DNA of 64,000 nt from Ranitomeya variabilis (GCF_051348905.1 NC_135232.1:832690888-832754887); one strand, 5' to 3'. Shown: positions 11,234 through 22,955, counted from the first letter of the stretch. Made by a program: numbers and translations. The notes: generated by a model not told the origin, from the sequence alone.

Positions 11234-11753
11234 AACTTTTCCTAATATGGCTAGAAAGCTTTAGCAAACACACTCACGCTTAGTAGTGTCGTCAAGACTC
11301 GCAAGGAATCTTTGACGCTTAAACTGGCTTCTTTGCCAGGTCACATAGCAGGACGAGGCTTTTTGCCGCGGCAGATTCTAAAGACTGCATGCAACCTAAG
11401 GCAAGGGCAACACTTTACCACCCAGTAAAATGTTTTCAATGGGAACTGGACTTTCAACAAACTTTGCACAAATCAATAGCACAGGCAAATATAGGAAACT
11501 TTCTCTAGCCTGATTAAAGTGGGAAATGTGCAATAGCTTTGCATTAAGGACAAGCTTCAGAGTCTCTACTTGGTATCATCCTAAAACCGAGTTGGAGTGT
11601 CGTGCCGGAAGCTTGAATTGGTCAGCTGATGTATCTCTAAGAATTCACAGTGTTTTTTTCTCAAGGTGGTTCAGCGATTTGACTAAATGCCAACCCTTGT
11701 CTGCAAAAATCTTGACCCGTTTCCTGCAAGTTTCTTAAAGTTGTGCAAATAAC

Positions 11754-11825
11754 GGGGATGTAGCTCAGTGGTAGAGCGCACGCTTTGCATGTGTGAGGCC
11801 CCGGGTTCAATCCCCGGCATCTCCA
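11754..11825 (+). tRNA. tRNA-Ala-TGC: tRNA-Ala (TGC)
   Basis: Unit 15, consensus tRNA body; the upstream spacer differs by two bases from most units. Confidence 0.95.
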
Positions 11826-11952
11826 TGGCCTGGGTTTACGTGCAAAGGACGCACTTCCTACAGGTGACTACTTTTCCTTCTACTTATGTGGTTCCTGCAG
11901 TCACTCGTTGAAAGAATTACTTGTCAGTGCTCCATCCCACTAGAAGACTTTT

Positions 11953-12005
11953 GGGGATGTAGCTCAGTGGTAGAGCGCATGCTTCGCATGTATGAGGTCC
12001 TGGTT
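11953..12005 (+). pseudogene. Truncated tRNA-Ala (CGC)
   Basis: Unit 16. The gene is normal through the anticodon arm and variable loop, then a 24-bp deletion removes the T loop, the 3' T-stem strand and the 3' acceptor strand, joining the gene to the TTTTCC terminator region. The remaining base before the deletion matches the G53-to-T subtype. It cannot fold as a tRNA. Confidence 0.93.
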
Positions 12006-12536
12006 TTCCTAATATGGCTAGAAAGCTTTAGCAAACACACGCACGCTTAGTAGTGTCGTCAAGACTCGCAAGGAATCTTTGACGCTTAAACTGGCTTCTT
12101 TGCCAGGTCACATAACAGGACGAGGCTTTTTGCCGCGGCAGATTCTAAAGACTGCATGCAACCTAAGGCAAGGGCAACCTAAGGCAAGGGCAACACTTTA
12201 CCACCCAGTAAAATGTTTTCAATGGGAACTGGACTTTCAACAAACTTTGCACAAATCAATAGCACAGGCAAATATAGGAAACTTTCTCTAGCCTGATTAA
12301 AGTGGGAAATGTGCAATAGCTTTGCATTAAGGACAAGCTTCAGAGTCTCTACTTGGTATCATCAGAAAACCGAGTTGGAGTGTCGTGCCGGAAGCTTGAA
12401 TAGGTCAGCTGATGTATCTCTAAGAATTCACAGAGTTTTTTTCTCAAGGTGGTTCAGCGATTTGAATAAATGCCAACCCTTGTCTGCAAAAATCTTGACC
12501 CGTTTCCTGCAAGTTTCTGAAAGTGGTGCAAATAAC

Positions 12537-12608
12537 GGGGATGTAGCTCAGTGGTAGAGCGCACGCTTTTCATGTGTGAGGCCCCGGGTTCAATCCCCGG
12601 CATCTACA
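12537..12608 (+). tRNA. Alanine-type tRNA with TTC (glutamate) anticodon
   Basis: Unit 16. TTC anticodon copy; also C71 to A, which mismatches G2 next to the G3:U70 identity pair and should hurt function. Confidence 0.83.
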
Positions 12609-12719
12609 TGACCTGGGTTTACGTGCAAAGGTGACTACTTTTCCTTCTCCTTATGTGGTTCCTGCAGTCACTCGGTGAAAGAATTACTTGTCAGTGCTCC
12701 ATCCCACTGGGAGACTTTT

Positions 12720-12791
12720 GGGGATGTAGCTCAGTGGTAGAGCGCATGCTTCGCATGTATGAGGTCCTGGGTTCAACCCCCAGCATCTCCA
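12720..12791 (+). tRNA. tRNA-Ala-CGC: tRNA-Ala (CGC)
   Basis: Unit 17, consensus copy. Confidence 0.95.
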
Positions 12792-13311
12792 AACTTTTCC
12801 TAATATGGCTAGAAAGCTTTAGCAAACACACTCACGCTTAGTAGTGTCGTCAAGACTCGCAAGGAATCTTTGACGCTTAAACTGGCTTCTTTGCCAGGTC
12901 ACATAGCAGGACGAGGCTTTTTGCCGCGGCAGATTCTAAAGACTGCATGCAACCTAAGGCAAGGGCAACACTTTACCACCCAGTAAAATGTTTTCAATGG
13001 GAACTGGACTTTCAACAAACTTTGCACAAATCAATAGCACAGGCAAATATAGGAAACTTTCTCTAGCCTGATTAAAGTGGGAAATGTGCAATAGCTTTGC
13101 ATTAAGGACAAGCTTCAGAGTCTCTACTTGGTATCATCCTAAAACCGAGTTGGAGTGTCGTGCCGGAAGCTTGAATTGGTCAGCTGATGTATCTCTAAGA
13201 ATTCACAGAGTTTTTTTCTCAAGGTGGTTCAGCGATTTGACTAAATGCCAACCCTTGTCTGCAAAAATCTTGACCCGTTTCCTGCAAGTTTCTTAAAGTT
13301 GTGCAAATAAC

Positions 13312-13383
13312 GGGGATGTAGCTCAGTGGTAGAGCGCACGCTTTGCATGTGTGAGGCCCCGGGTTCAATCCCCGGCATCTCCA
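13312..13383 (+). tRNA. tRNA-Ala-TGC: tRNA-Ala (TGC)
   Basis: Unit 17, consensus copy. Confidence 0.95.
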
Positions 13384-13510
13384 TGGCCTGGGTTTACGTG
13401 CAAAGGACGCACTTCCTACAGGTGACTACTTTTCCTTCTCCTTATGTGGTTCCTGCAGTCACTCGGTGAAAGAATTACTTGTCAGTGCTCCATCCCACTG
13501 GGAGACTTTT

Positions 13511-13582
13511 GGGGATGTAGCTCAGTGGTAGAGCGCATGCTTCGCATGTATGAGGTCCTGGGTTCAACCCCCAGCATCTCCA
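13511..13582 (+). tRNA. tRNA-Ala-CGC: tRNA-Ala (CGC)
   Basis: Unit 18, consensus copy. Confidence 0.95.
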
Positions 13583-14102
13583 AACTTTTCCTAATATGGC
13601 TAGAAAGCTTTAGCAAACACACTCACGCTTAGTAGTGTCTTCAAGACTCGCAAGGAATCTTTGACGCTTAAACTGGCTTCTTTGCCAGGTCACATAGCAG
13701 GCCGAGGCTTTTTGCCGCGGCAGATTCTAAAGACTGCATGCAACCTAAGGCAAGGGCAACACTTTACCACCCAGTAAAATGTTTTCAATGGGAACTGGAC
13801 TTTCAACAAACTTTGCACAAATCAATAGCACAGGCAAATATAGGAAACTTTCTCTAGCCTGATTAAAGTGGGAAATGTGCAATAGCTTTGCATTAAGGAC
13901 AAGCTTCAGAGTCTCTACTTGGTATCATCCTAAAACCGAGTTGGAGTGTCGTGCCGGAAGCTTGAATTGGTCAGCTGATGTATCTCTAAGAATTCACAGA
14001 GTTTTTTTCTCAAGGTGGTTCAGCGATTTGAATAAATGCCAACCCTTGTCTGCAAAAATCTTGACCCGTTTCCTGCAAGTTTCTGAAAGTTGTGCAAATA
14101 AC

Positions 14103-14174
14103 GGGGATGTAGCTCAGTGGTAGAGCGCACGCTTTGCATGAGTGAGGCCCCGGGTTCAATCCCCGGCATCTCCA
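14103..14174 (+). tRNA. tRNA-Ala-TGC: tRNA-Ala (TGC), anticodon-stem variant
   Basis: Unit 18. T40 to A gives a G30:A40 mismatch. First of five copies with this change. Confidence 0.86.
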
Positions 14175-14301
14175 TGGCCTGGGTTTACGTGCAAAGGACG
14201 CACTTCCTACAGGTGACTACTTTTCCTTCTCCTTATGTGGTTCCTGCAGTCACTCGGTGAAAGAATTACTTGTCAGTGCTCCATCCCACTAGGAGACTTT
14301 T

Positions 14302-14373
14302 GGGGATGTAGCTCAGTGGTAGAGCGCATGCTTCGCATGTATGAGGTCCTGGGTTCAACCCCCAGCATCTCCA
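14302..14373 (+). tRNA. tRNA-Ala-CGC: tRNA-Ala (CGC)
   Basis: Unit 19, consensus copy; the spacer repeats the four-copy minisatellite seen in unit 14. Confidence 0.95.
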
Positions 14374-14941
14374 AACTTTTCCTAATATGGCTAGAAAGCT
14401 TTAGCAAACACACGCACGCTTAGTAGTGTCGTCAAGACTCGCAAGGAATCTTTGACGCTTAAACTGGCTTCTTTGCCAGGTCACATAACAGGACGAGGCT
14501 TTTTGCCGCGGCAGATTCTAAAGACTGCATGCAACCTAAGGCAAGGGCAACCTAAGGCAAGGGCAACCTAAGGCAAGGGCAACCTAAGGCAAGGGCAACA
14601 CTTTACCACCCAGTAAAATGTTTTCAATGGGAACTGGACTTTCAACAAACTTTGCACAAATCAATAGCACAGGCAAATATAGGAAACTTTCTCTAGCCTG
14701 ATTAAAGTGGGAAATGTGCAATAGCTTTGCATTAAGGACAAGCTTCAGAGTCTCTACTTGGTATCATCAGAAAACCGAGTTGGAGTGTCGTGCCGGAAGC
14801 TTGAATAGGTCAGCTGATGTATCTCTAAGAATTCACAGAGTTTTTTTCTCAAGGTGGTTCAGCGATTTGAATAAATGCCAACCCTTGTCTGCAAAAATCT
14901 TGACCCGTTTCCTGCAAGTTTCTGAAAGTGGTGCAAATAAC

Positions 14942-15013
14942 GGGGATGTAGCTCAGTGGTAGAGCGCACGCTTTTCATGTGTGAGGCCCCGGGTTCAATC
15001 CCTGGCATCTCCA
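14942..15013 (+). tRNA. Alanine-type tRNA with TTC (glutamate) anticodon
   Basis: Unit 19. TTC anticodon copy with one T-stem G:U wobble; all other stems pair. Confidence 0.9.
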
Positions 15014-15124
15014 TGACCTGGGTTTACGTGCAAAGGTGACTACTTTTCCTTCTCCTTATGTGGTTCCTGCAGTCACTCGGTGAAAGAATTACTTGTCAGT
15101 GCTCCATCCCACTGGGAGACTTTT

Positions 15125-15196
15125 GGGGATGTAGCTCAGTGGTAGAGCGCATGCTTCGCATGTATGAGGTCCTGGGTTCAACCCCCAGCATCTCCA
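15125..15196 (+). tRNA. tRNA-Ala-CGC: tRNA-Ala (CGC)
   Basis: Unit 20, consensus copy. Confidence 0.95.
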
Positions 15197-15716
15197 AACT
15201 TTTCCTAATATGGCTAGAAAGCTTTAGCAAACACACTCACGCTTAGTAGTGTCGTCAAGACTCGCAAGGAATCTTTGACGCTTAAACTGGCTTCTTTGCC
15301 AGGTCACATAGCAGGACGAGGCTTTTTGCCGCGGCAGATTCTAAAGACTGCATGCAACCTAAGGCAAGGGCAACACTTTACCACCCAGTAAAATGTTTTC
15401 AATGGGAACTGGACTTTCAACAAACTTTGCACAAATCAATAGCACAGGCAAATATAGGAAACTTTCTCTAGCCTGATTAAAGTGGGAAATGTGCAATAGC
15501 TTTGCATTAAGGACAAGCTTCAGAGTCTCTACTTGGTATCATCCTAAAACCGAGTTGGAGTGTCGTGCCGGAAGCTTGAATTGGTCAGCTGATGTATCTC
15601 TAAGAATTCACAGTGTTTTTTTCTCAAGGTGGTTCAGCGATTTGACTAAATGCCAACCCTTGTCTGCAAAAATCTTGACCCGTTTCCTGCAAGTTTCTTA
15701 AAGTTGTGCAAATAAC

Positions 15717-15788
15717 GGGGATGTAGCTCAGTGGTAGAGCGCACGCTTTGCATGTGTGAGGCCCCGGGTTCAATCCCCGGCATCTCCA
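15717..15788 (+). tRNA. tRNA-Ala-TGC: tRNA-Ala (TGC)
   Basis: Unit 20, consensus copy. Confidence 0.95.
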
Positions 15789-15915
15789 TGGCCTGGGTTT
15801 ACGTGCAAAGGACGCACTTCCTACAGGTGACTACTTTTCCTTCTACTTATGTGGTTCCTGCAGTCACTCGTTGAAAGAATTACTTGTCAGTGCTCCATCC
15901 CACTAGAAGACTTTT

Positions 15916-15987
15916 GGGGATGTAGCTCAGTGGTAGAGCGCATGCTTCGCATGTATGAGGTCCTGGTTTCAACCCCCAGCATCTCCA
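15916..15987 (+). tRNA. tRNA-Ala-CGC: tRNA-Ala (CGC), B-box variant
   Basis: Unit 21. G53 to T. Confidence 0.76.
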
Positions 15988-16507
15988 AACTTTTCCTAAT
16001 ATGGCTAGAAAGCTTTAGCAAACACACTCACGCTTAGTAGTGTCGTCAAGACTCGCAAGGAATCTTTGACGCTTAAACTGGCTTCTTTGCCAGGTCACAT
16101 AGCAGGACGAGGCTTTTTGTCGCAGCAGATTCTAAAGACTGCATGCAACCTAAGGCAAGGGCAACACTTTACCACCCAGTAAAATGTTTTCAATGGGAAC
16201 TGGACTTTCAACAAACTTTGCACAAATCAATAGCACAGGCAAATATAGGAAACTTTCTCTAGCCTGATTAAAGTGGGAAATGTGCAATAGCTTTGCATTA
16301 AGGACAAGCTTCAGAGTCTCTACTTGGTATCATCAGAAAACCGAGTTGGAGTGTCGTGCCGGAAGCTTGAATTGGTCAGCTGATGTATCTCTAAGAATTC
16401 ACAGAGTTTTTTTCTCAAGGTGGTTCAGCGATTTGACTAAATGCCAACCCTTGTCTGCAAAAATCTTGACCCGTTTCCTGCAAGTTTCTGAAAGTGGTGC
16501 AAATAAC

Positions 16508-16579
16508 GGGGATGTAGCTCAGTGGTAGAGCGCACGCTTTGCATGTGTGAGGCCCCGGGTTCAATCCCCGGCATCTCCA
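16508..16579 (+). tRNA. tRNA-Ala-TGC: tRNA-Ala (TGC)
   Basis: Unit 21, consensus copy. Confidence 0.95.
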
Positions 16580-16706
16580 TGGCCTGGGTTTACGTGCAAA
16601 GGACGCACTTCCTACAGGTGACTACTTTTCCTTCTCCTTATGTGGTTCCTGCAGTCACTCGGTGAAAGAATTACTTGTCAGTGCTCCATCCCACTGGGAG
16701 ACTTTT

Positions 16707-16778
16707 GGGGATGTAGCTCAGTGGTAGAGCGCATGCTTCGCATGTATGAGGTCCTGGGTTCAACCCCCAGCATCTCCA
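16707..16778 (+). tRNA. tRNA-Ala-CGC: tRNA-Ala (CGC)
   Basis: Unit 22, consensus copy. Confidence 0.95.
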
Positions 16779-17298
16779 AACTTTTCCTAATATGGCTAGA
16801 AAGCTTTAGCAAACACACTCACGCTTAGTAGTGTCTTCAAGACTCGCAAGGAATCTTTGACGCTTAAACTGGCTTCTTTGCCAGGTCACATAGCAGGCCG
16901 AGGCTTTTTGCCGCGGCAGATTCTAAAGACTGCATGCAACCTAAGGCAAGGGCAACACTTTACCACCCAGTAAAATGTTTTCAATGGGAACTGGACTTTC
17001 AACAAACTTTGCACAAATCAATAGCACAGGCAAATATAGGAAACTTTCTCTAGCCTGATTAAAGTGGGAAATGTGCAATAGCTTTGCATTAAGGACAAGC
17101 TTCAGAGTCTCTACTTGGTATCATCCTAAAACCGAGTTGGAGTGTCGTGCCGGAAGCTTGAATTGGTCAGCTGATGTATCTCTAAGAATTCACAGAGTTT
17201 TTTTCTCAAGGTGGTTCAGCGATTTGAATAAATGCCAACCCTTGTCTGCAAAAATCTTGACCCGTTTCCTGCAAGTTTCTGAAAGTTGTGCAAATAAC

Positions 17299-17370
17299 GG
17301 GGATGTAGCTCAGTGGTAGAGCGCACGCTTTGCATGAGTGAGGCCCCGGGTTCAATCCCCGGCATTTCCA
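17299..17370 (+). tRNA. tRNA-Ala-TGC: tRNA-Ala (TGC), anticodon-stem variant
   Basis: Unit 22. G30:A40 mismatch plus C69 to T (G4:U69 wobble). Confidence 0.84.
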
Positions 17371-17497
17371 TGGCCTGGGTTTACGTGCAAAGGACGCACT
17401 TCCTACAGGTGACTACTTTTCCTTCTCCTTATGTGGTTCCTGCAGTCACTCGTTGAAAGAATTACTTGTCAGTGCTCCATCCCACTAGGAGACTTTT

Positions 17498-17569
17498 GGG
17501 GATGTAGCTCAGTGGTAGAGCGCATGCTTCGCATGTATGAGGTCCTGGGTTCAACCCCCAGCATCTCCA
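17498..17569 (+). tRNA. tRNA-Ala-CGC: tRNA-Ala (CGC)
   Basis: Unit 23, consensus copy. Confidence 0.95.
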
Positions 17570-18105
17570 AACTTTTCCTAATATGGCTAGAAAGCTTTAG
17601 CAAACACACGCACGCTTAGTAGTGTCGTCAAGACTCGCAAGGAATCTTTGACGCTTAAACTGGCTTCTTTGCCAGGTCACATAACAGGACGAGGCTTTTT
17701 GCCGCGGCAGATTCTAAAGACTGCATGCAACCTAAGGCAAGGGCAACCTAAGGCAAGGGCAACACTTTACCACCCAGTAAAATGTTTTCAATGGGAACTG
17801 GACTTTCAACAAACTTTGCACAAATCAATAGCACAGGCAAATATAGGAAACTTTCTCTAGCCTGATTAAAGTGGGAAATGTGCAATAGCTTTGCATTAAG
17901 GACAAGCTTCAGAGTCTCTACTTGGTATCATCAGAAAACCGAGTTGGAGTGTCGTGCCGGAAGCTTGAATAGGTCAGCTGATGTATCTCTAAGAATTCAC
18001 AGAGTTTTTTTCTCAAGGTGGTTCAGCGATTTGAATAAATGCCAACCCTTGTCTGCAAAAATCTTGACCCGTTTCCTGCAAGTTTCTGAAAGTTGTGCAA
18101 ATAAC

Positions 18106-18177
18106 GGGGATGTAGCTCAGTGGTAGAGCGCACGCTTTGCATGAGTGAGGCCCCGGGTTCAATCCCCGGCATCTCCA
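18106..18177 (+). tRNA. tRNA-Ala-TGC: tRNA-Ala (TGC), anticodon-stem variant
   Basis: Unit 23. G30:A40 mismatch. Confidence 0.86.
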
Positions 18178-18304
18178 TGGCCTGGGTTTACGTGCAAAGG
18201 ACGCACTTCCTACAGGTGACTACTTTTCCTTCTCCTTATGTGGTTCCTGCAGTCACTCGTTGAAAGAATTACTTGTCAGTGCTCCATCCCACTAGGAGAC
18301 TTTT

Positions 18305-18376
18305 GGGGATGTAGCTCAGTGGTAGAGCGCATGTTTCGCATGTATGAGGTCCTGGGTTCAACCCCCAGCATCTCCA
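18305..18376 (+). tRNA. tRNA-Ala-CGC: tRNA-Ala (CGC)
   Basis: Unit 24. C31 to T gives a U31:G39 wobble; otherwise consensus. Confidence 0.92.
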
Positions 18377-18912
18377 AACTTTTCCTAATATGGCTAGAAA
18401 GCTTTAGCAAACACACGCACGCTTAGTAGTGTCGTCAAGACTCGCAAGGAATCTTTGACGCTTAAACTGGCTTCTTTGCCAGGTCACATAACAGGACGAG
18501 GCTTTTTGCCGCGGCAGATTCTAAAGACTGCATGCAACCTAAGGCAAGGGCAACCTAAGGCAAGGGCAACACTTTACCACCCAGTAAAATGTTTTCAATG
18601 GGAACTGGACTTTCAACAAACTTTGCACAAATCAATAGCACAGGCAAATATAGGAAACTTTCTCTAGCCTGATTAAAGTGGGAAATGTGCAATAGCTTTG
18701 CATTAAGGACAAGCTTCAGAGTCTCTACTTGGTATCATCAGAAAACCGAGTTGGAGTGTCGTGCCGGAAGCTTGAATAGGTCAGCTGATGTATCTCTAAG
18801 AATTCACAGAGTTTTTTTCTCAAGGTGGTTCAGCGATTTGAATAAATGCCAACCCTTGTCTGCAAAAATCTTGACCCGTTTCCTGCAAGTTTCTGAAAGT
18901 GGTGCAAATAAC

Positions 18913-18984
18913 GGGGATGTAGCTCAGTGGTAGAGCGCACGCTTTTCATGTGTGAGGCCCCGGGTTCAATCCCCGGCATCTACA
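18913..18984 (+). tRNA. Alanine-type tRNA with TTC (glutamate) anticodon
   Basis: Unit 24. TTC anticodon copy with the same G2:A71 mismatch as the copy at 12537, so these two share a recent block duplication. Confidence 0.83.
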
Positions 18985-19095
18985 TGACCTGGGTTTACGT
19001 GCAAAGGTGACTACTTTTCCTTCTCCTTATGTGGTTCCTGCAGTCACTCGGTGAAAGAATTACTTGTCAGTGCTCCATCCCACTGGGAGACTTTT

Positions 19096-19167
19096 GGGGA
19101 TGTAGCTCAGTGGTAGAGCGCATGCTTCGCATGTATGAGGTCCTGGGTTCAACCCCCAGCATCTCCA
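19096..19167 (+). tRNA. tRNA-Ala-CGC: tRNA-Ala (CGC)
   Basis: Unit 25, consensus copy. Confidence 0.95.
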
Positions 19168-19687
19168 AACTTTTCCTAATATGGCTAGAAAGCTTTAGCA
19201 AACACACTCACGCTTAGTAGTGTCGTCAAGACTCGCAAGGAATCTTTGACGCTTAAACTGGCTTCTTTGCCAGGTCACATAGCAGGACGAGGCTTTTTGC
19301 CGCGGCAGATTCTAAAGACTGCATGCAACCTAAGGCAAGGGCAACACTTTACCACCCAGTAAAATGTTTTCAATGGGAACTGGACTTTCAACAAACTTTG
19401 CACAAATCAATAGCACAGGCAAATATAGGAAACTTTCTCTAGCCTGATTAAAGTGGGAAATGTGCAATAGCTTTGCATTAAGGACAAGCTTCAGAGTCTC
19501 TACTTGGTATCATCCTAAAACCGAGTTGGAGTGTCGTGCCGGAAGCTTGAATTGGTCAGCTGATGTATCTCTAAGAATTCACAGAGTTTTTTTCTCAAGG
19601 TGGTTCAGCGATTTGACTAAATGCCAACCCTTGTCTGCAAAAATCTTGACCCGTTTCCTGCAAGTTTCTTAAAGTTGTGCAAATAAC

Positions 19688-19759
19688 GGGGATATAGCTC
19701 AGTGGTAGAGCGCACGCTTTGCATGTGTGAGGCCCCGGGTTCAATCCCCGGCATCTCCA
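19688..19759 (+). tRNA. tRNA-Ala-TGC: tRNA-Ala (TGC), acceptor variant
   Basis: Unit 25. G7 to A gives an A7:C66 mismatch. Confidence 0.86.
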
Positions 19760-19886
19760 TGGCCTGGGTTTACGTGCAAAGGACGCACTTCCTACAGGTG
19801 ACTACTTTTCCTTCTCCTTATGTGGTTCCTGCAGTCACTCGGTGAAAGAATTACTTGTCAGTGCTCCATCCCACTGGGAGACTTTT

Positions 19887-19958
19887 GGGGATGTAGCTCA
19901 GTGGTAGAGCGCATGCTTCGCATGTATGAGGTCCTGGGTTCAACCCCCAGCATCTCCA
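19887..19958 (+). tRNA. tRNA-Ala-CGC: tRNA-Ala (CGC)
   Basis: Unit 26, consensus copy. Confidence 0.95.
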
Positions 19959-20478
19959 AACTTTTCCTAATATGGCTAGAAAGCTTTAGCAAACACACTC
20001 ACGCTTAGTAGTGTCTTCAAGACTCGCAAGGAATCTTTGACGCTTAAACTGGCTTCTTTGCCAGGTCACATAGCAGGCCGAGGCTTTTTGCCGCGGCAGA
20101 TTCTAAAGACTGCATGCAACCTAAGGCAAGGGCAACACTTTACCACCCAGTAAAATGTTTTCAATGGGAACTGGACTTTCAACAAACTTTGCACAAATCA
20201 ATAGCACAGGCAAATATAGGAAACTTTCTCTAGCCTGATTAAAGTGGGAAATGTGCAATAGCTTTGCATTAAGGACAAGCTTCAGAGTCTCTACTTGGTA
20301 TCATCCTAAAACCGAGTTGGAGTGTCGTGCCGGAAGCTTGAATTGGTCAGCTGATGTATCTCTAAGAATTCACAGAGTTTTTTTCTCAAGGTGGTTCAGC
20401 GATTTGAATAAATGCCAACCCTTGTCTGCAAAAATCTTGACCCGTTTCCTGCAAGTTTCTGAAAGTTGTGCAAATAAC

Positions 20479-20550
20479 GGGGATGTAGCTCAGTGGTAGA
20501 GCGCACGCTTTGCATGAGTGAGGCCCCGGGTTCAATCCCCGGCATCTCCA
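20479..20550 (+). tRNA. tRNA-Ala-TGC: tRNA-Ala (TGC), anticodon-stem variant
   Basis: Unit 26. G30:A40 mismatch. Confidence 0.86.
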
Positions 20551-20677
20551 TGGCCTGGGTTTACGTGCAAAGGACGCACTTCCTACAGGTGACTACTTTT
20601 CCTTCTCCTTATGTGGTTCCTGCAGTCACTCGTTGAAAGAATTACTTGTCAGTGCTCCATCCCACTAGGAGACTTTT

Positions 20678-20749
20678 GGGGATGTAGCTCAGTGGTAGAG
20701 CGCATGCTTCGCATGTATGAGGTCCCGGGTTCTACCCCCAGCATCTCCA
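20678..20749 (+). tRNA. tRNA-Ala-CGC: tRNA-Ala (CGC), T-arm variant
   Basis: Unit 27. T50 to C gives a C50:A64 mismatch, and the T loop is TTCTACC, changing the B box. Confidence 0.8.
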
Positions 20750-21285
20750 AACTTTTCCTAATATGGCTAGAAAGCTTTAGCAAACACACGCACGCTTAGT
20801 AGAGTCGTCAAGACTCGCAAGGAATCTTTGACGCTTAAACTGGCTTCTTTGCCAGGTCACATAACAGGACGAGGCTTTTTGCCGCGGCAGATTCTAAAGA
20901 CTGCATGCAACCTAAGGCAAGGGCAACCTAAGGCAAGGGCAACACTTTACCACCCAGTAAAATGTTTTCAATGGGAACTGGACTTTCAACAAACTTTGCA
21001 CAAATCAATAGCACAGGCAAATATAGGAAACTTTCTCTAGCCTGATTAAAGTGGGAAATGTGCAATAGCTTTGCATTAAGGACAAGCTTCAGAGTCTCTA
21101 CTTGGTATCATCAGAAAACCGAGTTGGAGTGTCGTGCCGGAAGCTTGAATAGGTCAGCTGATGTATCTCTAAGAATTCACAGAGTTTTTTTCTCAAGGTG
21201 GTTCAGCGATTTGAATAAATGCCAACCCTTGTCTGCAAAAATCTTGACCCGTTTCCTGCAAGTTTCTGAAAGTTGTGCAAATAAC

Positions 21286-21357
21286 GGGGATGTAGCTCAG
21301 TGGTAGAGCGCACGCTTTGCATGAGTGAGGCCCCGGGTTCAATCCCCGGCATCTCCA
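21286..21357 (+). tRNA. tRNA-Ala-TGC: tRNA-Ala (TGC), anticodon-stem variant
   Basis: Unit 27. G30:A40 mismatch. Confidence 0.86.
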
Positions 21358-21484
21358 TGGCCTGGGTTTACGTGCAAAGGACGCACTTCCTACAGGTGAC
21401 TACTTTTCCTTCTCCTTATGTGGTTCCTGCAGTCACTCGTTGAAAGAATTACTTGTCAGTGCTCCATCCCACTAGGAGACTTTT

Positions 21485-21556
21485 GGGGATGTAGCTCAGT
21501 GGTAGAGCGCATGCTTCGCATGTATGAGGTCCTGGGTTCAACCCCCAGCATCTCCA
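21485..21556 (+). tRNA. tRNA-Ala-CGC: tRNA-Ala (CGC)
   Basis: Unit 28, consensus copy; spacer with three minisatellite copies. Confidence 0.95.
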
Positions 21557-22108
21557 AACTTTTCCTAATATGGCTAGAAAGCTTTAGCAAACACACGCAC
21601 GCTTAGTAGTGTCGTCAAGACTCGCAAGGAATCTTTGACGCTTAAACTGGCTTCTTTGCCAGGTCACATAACAGGACAAGGCTTTTTGCCGCGGCAGATT
21701 CTAAAGACTGCATGCAACCTAAGGCAAGGGCAACCTAAGGCAAGGGCAACCTAAGGCAAGGGCAACACTTTACCACCCAGTAAAATGTTTTCAATGGGAA
21801 CTGGACTTTCAACAAACTTTGCACAAATCAATAGCACAGGCAAATATAGGAAACTTTCTCTAGCCTGATTAAAGTGGGAAATGTGCAATAGCTTTGCATT
21901 AAGGACAAGCTTCAGAGTCTCTACTTGGTATCATCAGAAAACCGAGTTGGAGTGTCGTGCCGGAAGCTTGAATAGGTCAGCTGATGTATCTCTAAGAATT
22001 CACAGAGTTTTTTTCTCAAGGTGGTTCAGCGATTTGAATAAATGCCAACCCTTGTCTGCAAAAATCTTGACCCGTTTCCTGCAAGTTTCTGAAAGTGGTG
22101 CAAATAAC

Positions 22109-22180
22109 GGGGATGTAGCTCAGTGGTAGAGCGCACGCTTTTCATGTGTGAGGCCCCGGGTTCAATCCCCGGCATCTCCA
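22109..22180 (+). tRNA. Alanine-type tRNA with TTC (glutamate) anticodon
   Basis: Unit 28. The cleanest TTC copy: apart from G35 to T it matches the TGC consensus at every base, including G3:U70, A73, the A box and the B box. Confidence 0.92.
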
Positions 22181-22291
22181 TGACCTGGGTTTACGTGCAA
22201 AGGTGACTACTTTTCCTTCTCCTTATGTGGTTCCTGCAGTCACTCGGTGAAAGAATTACTTGTCAGTGCTCCATCCCACTGGGAGACTTTT

Positions 22292-22363
22292 GGGGATGTA
22301 GCTCAGTGGTAGAGCGCATGCTTCGCATGTATGAGGTCCTGGGTTCAACCCCCAGCATCTCCA
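22292..22363 (+). tRNA. tRNA-Ala-CGC: tRNA-Ala (CGC)
   Basis: Unit 29, consensus copy. Confidence 0.95.
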
Positions 22364-22883
22364 AACTTTTCCTAATATGGCTAGAAAGCTTTAGCAAACA
22401 CACTCACGCTTAGTAGTGTCGTCAAGACTCGCAAGGAATCTTTGACGCTTAAACTGGCTTCTTTGCCAGGTCACATAGCAGGACGAGGCTTTTTGCCGCG
22501 GCAGATTCTAAAGACTGCATGCAACCTAAGGCAAGGGCAACACTTTACCACCCAGTAAAATGTTTTCAATGGGAACTGGACTTTCAACAAACTTTGCACA
22601 AATCAATAGCACAGGCAAATATAGGAAACTTTCTCTAGCCTGATTAAAGTGGGAAATGTGCAATAGCTTTGCATTAAGGACAAGCTTCAGAGTCTCTACT
22701 TGGTATCATCCTAAAACCGAGTTGGAGTGTCGTGCCGGAAGCTTGAATTGGTCAGCTGATGTATCTCTAAGAATTCACAGAGTTTTTTTCTCAAGGTGGT
22801 TCAGCGATTTGACTAAATGCCAACCCTTGTCTGCAAAAATCTTGACCCGTTTCCTGCAAGTTTCTGAAAGTGGTGCAAATAAT

Positions 22884-22955
22884 GGGGATGTAGCTCAGTG
22901 GTAGAGCGCACGCTTTGCATGTGTGAGGCCCCGGGTTCAATCCTTGGCATCTCCA
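22884..22955 (+). tRNA. tRNA-Ala-TGC: tRNA-Ala (TGC)
   Basis: Unit 29. Two G:U wobbles in the T stem (CCGGG/CTTGG); otherwise consensus. Confidence 0.9.
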
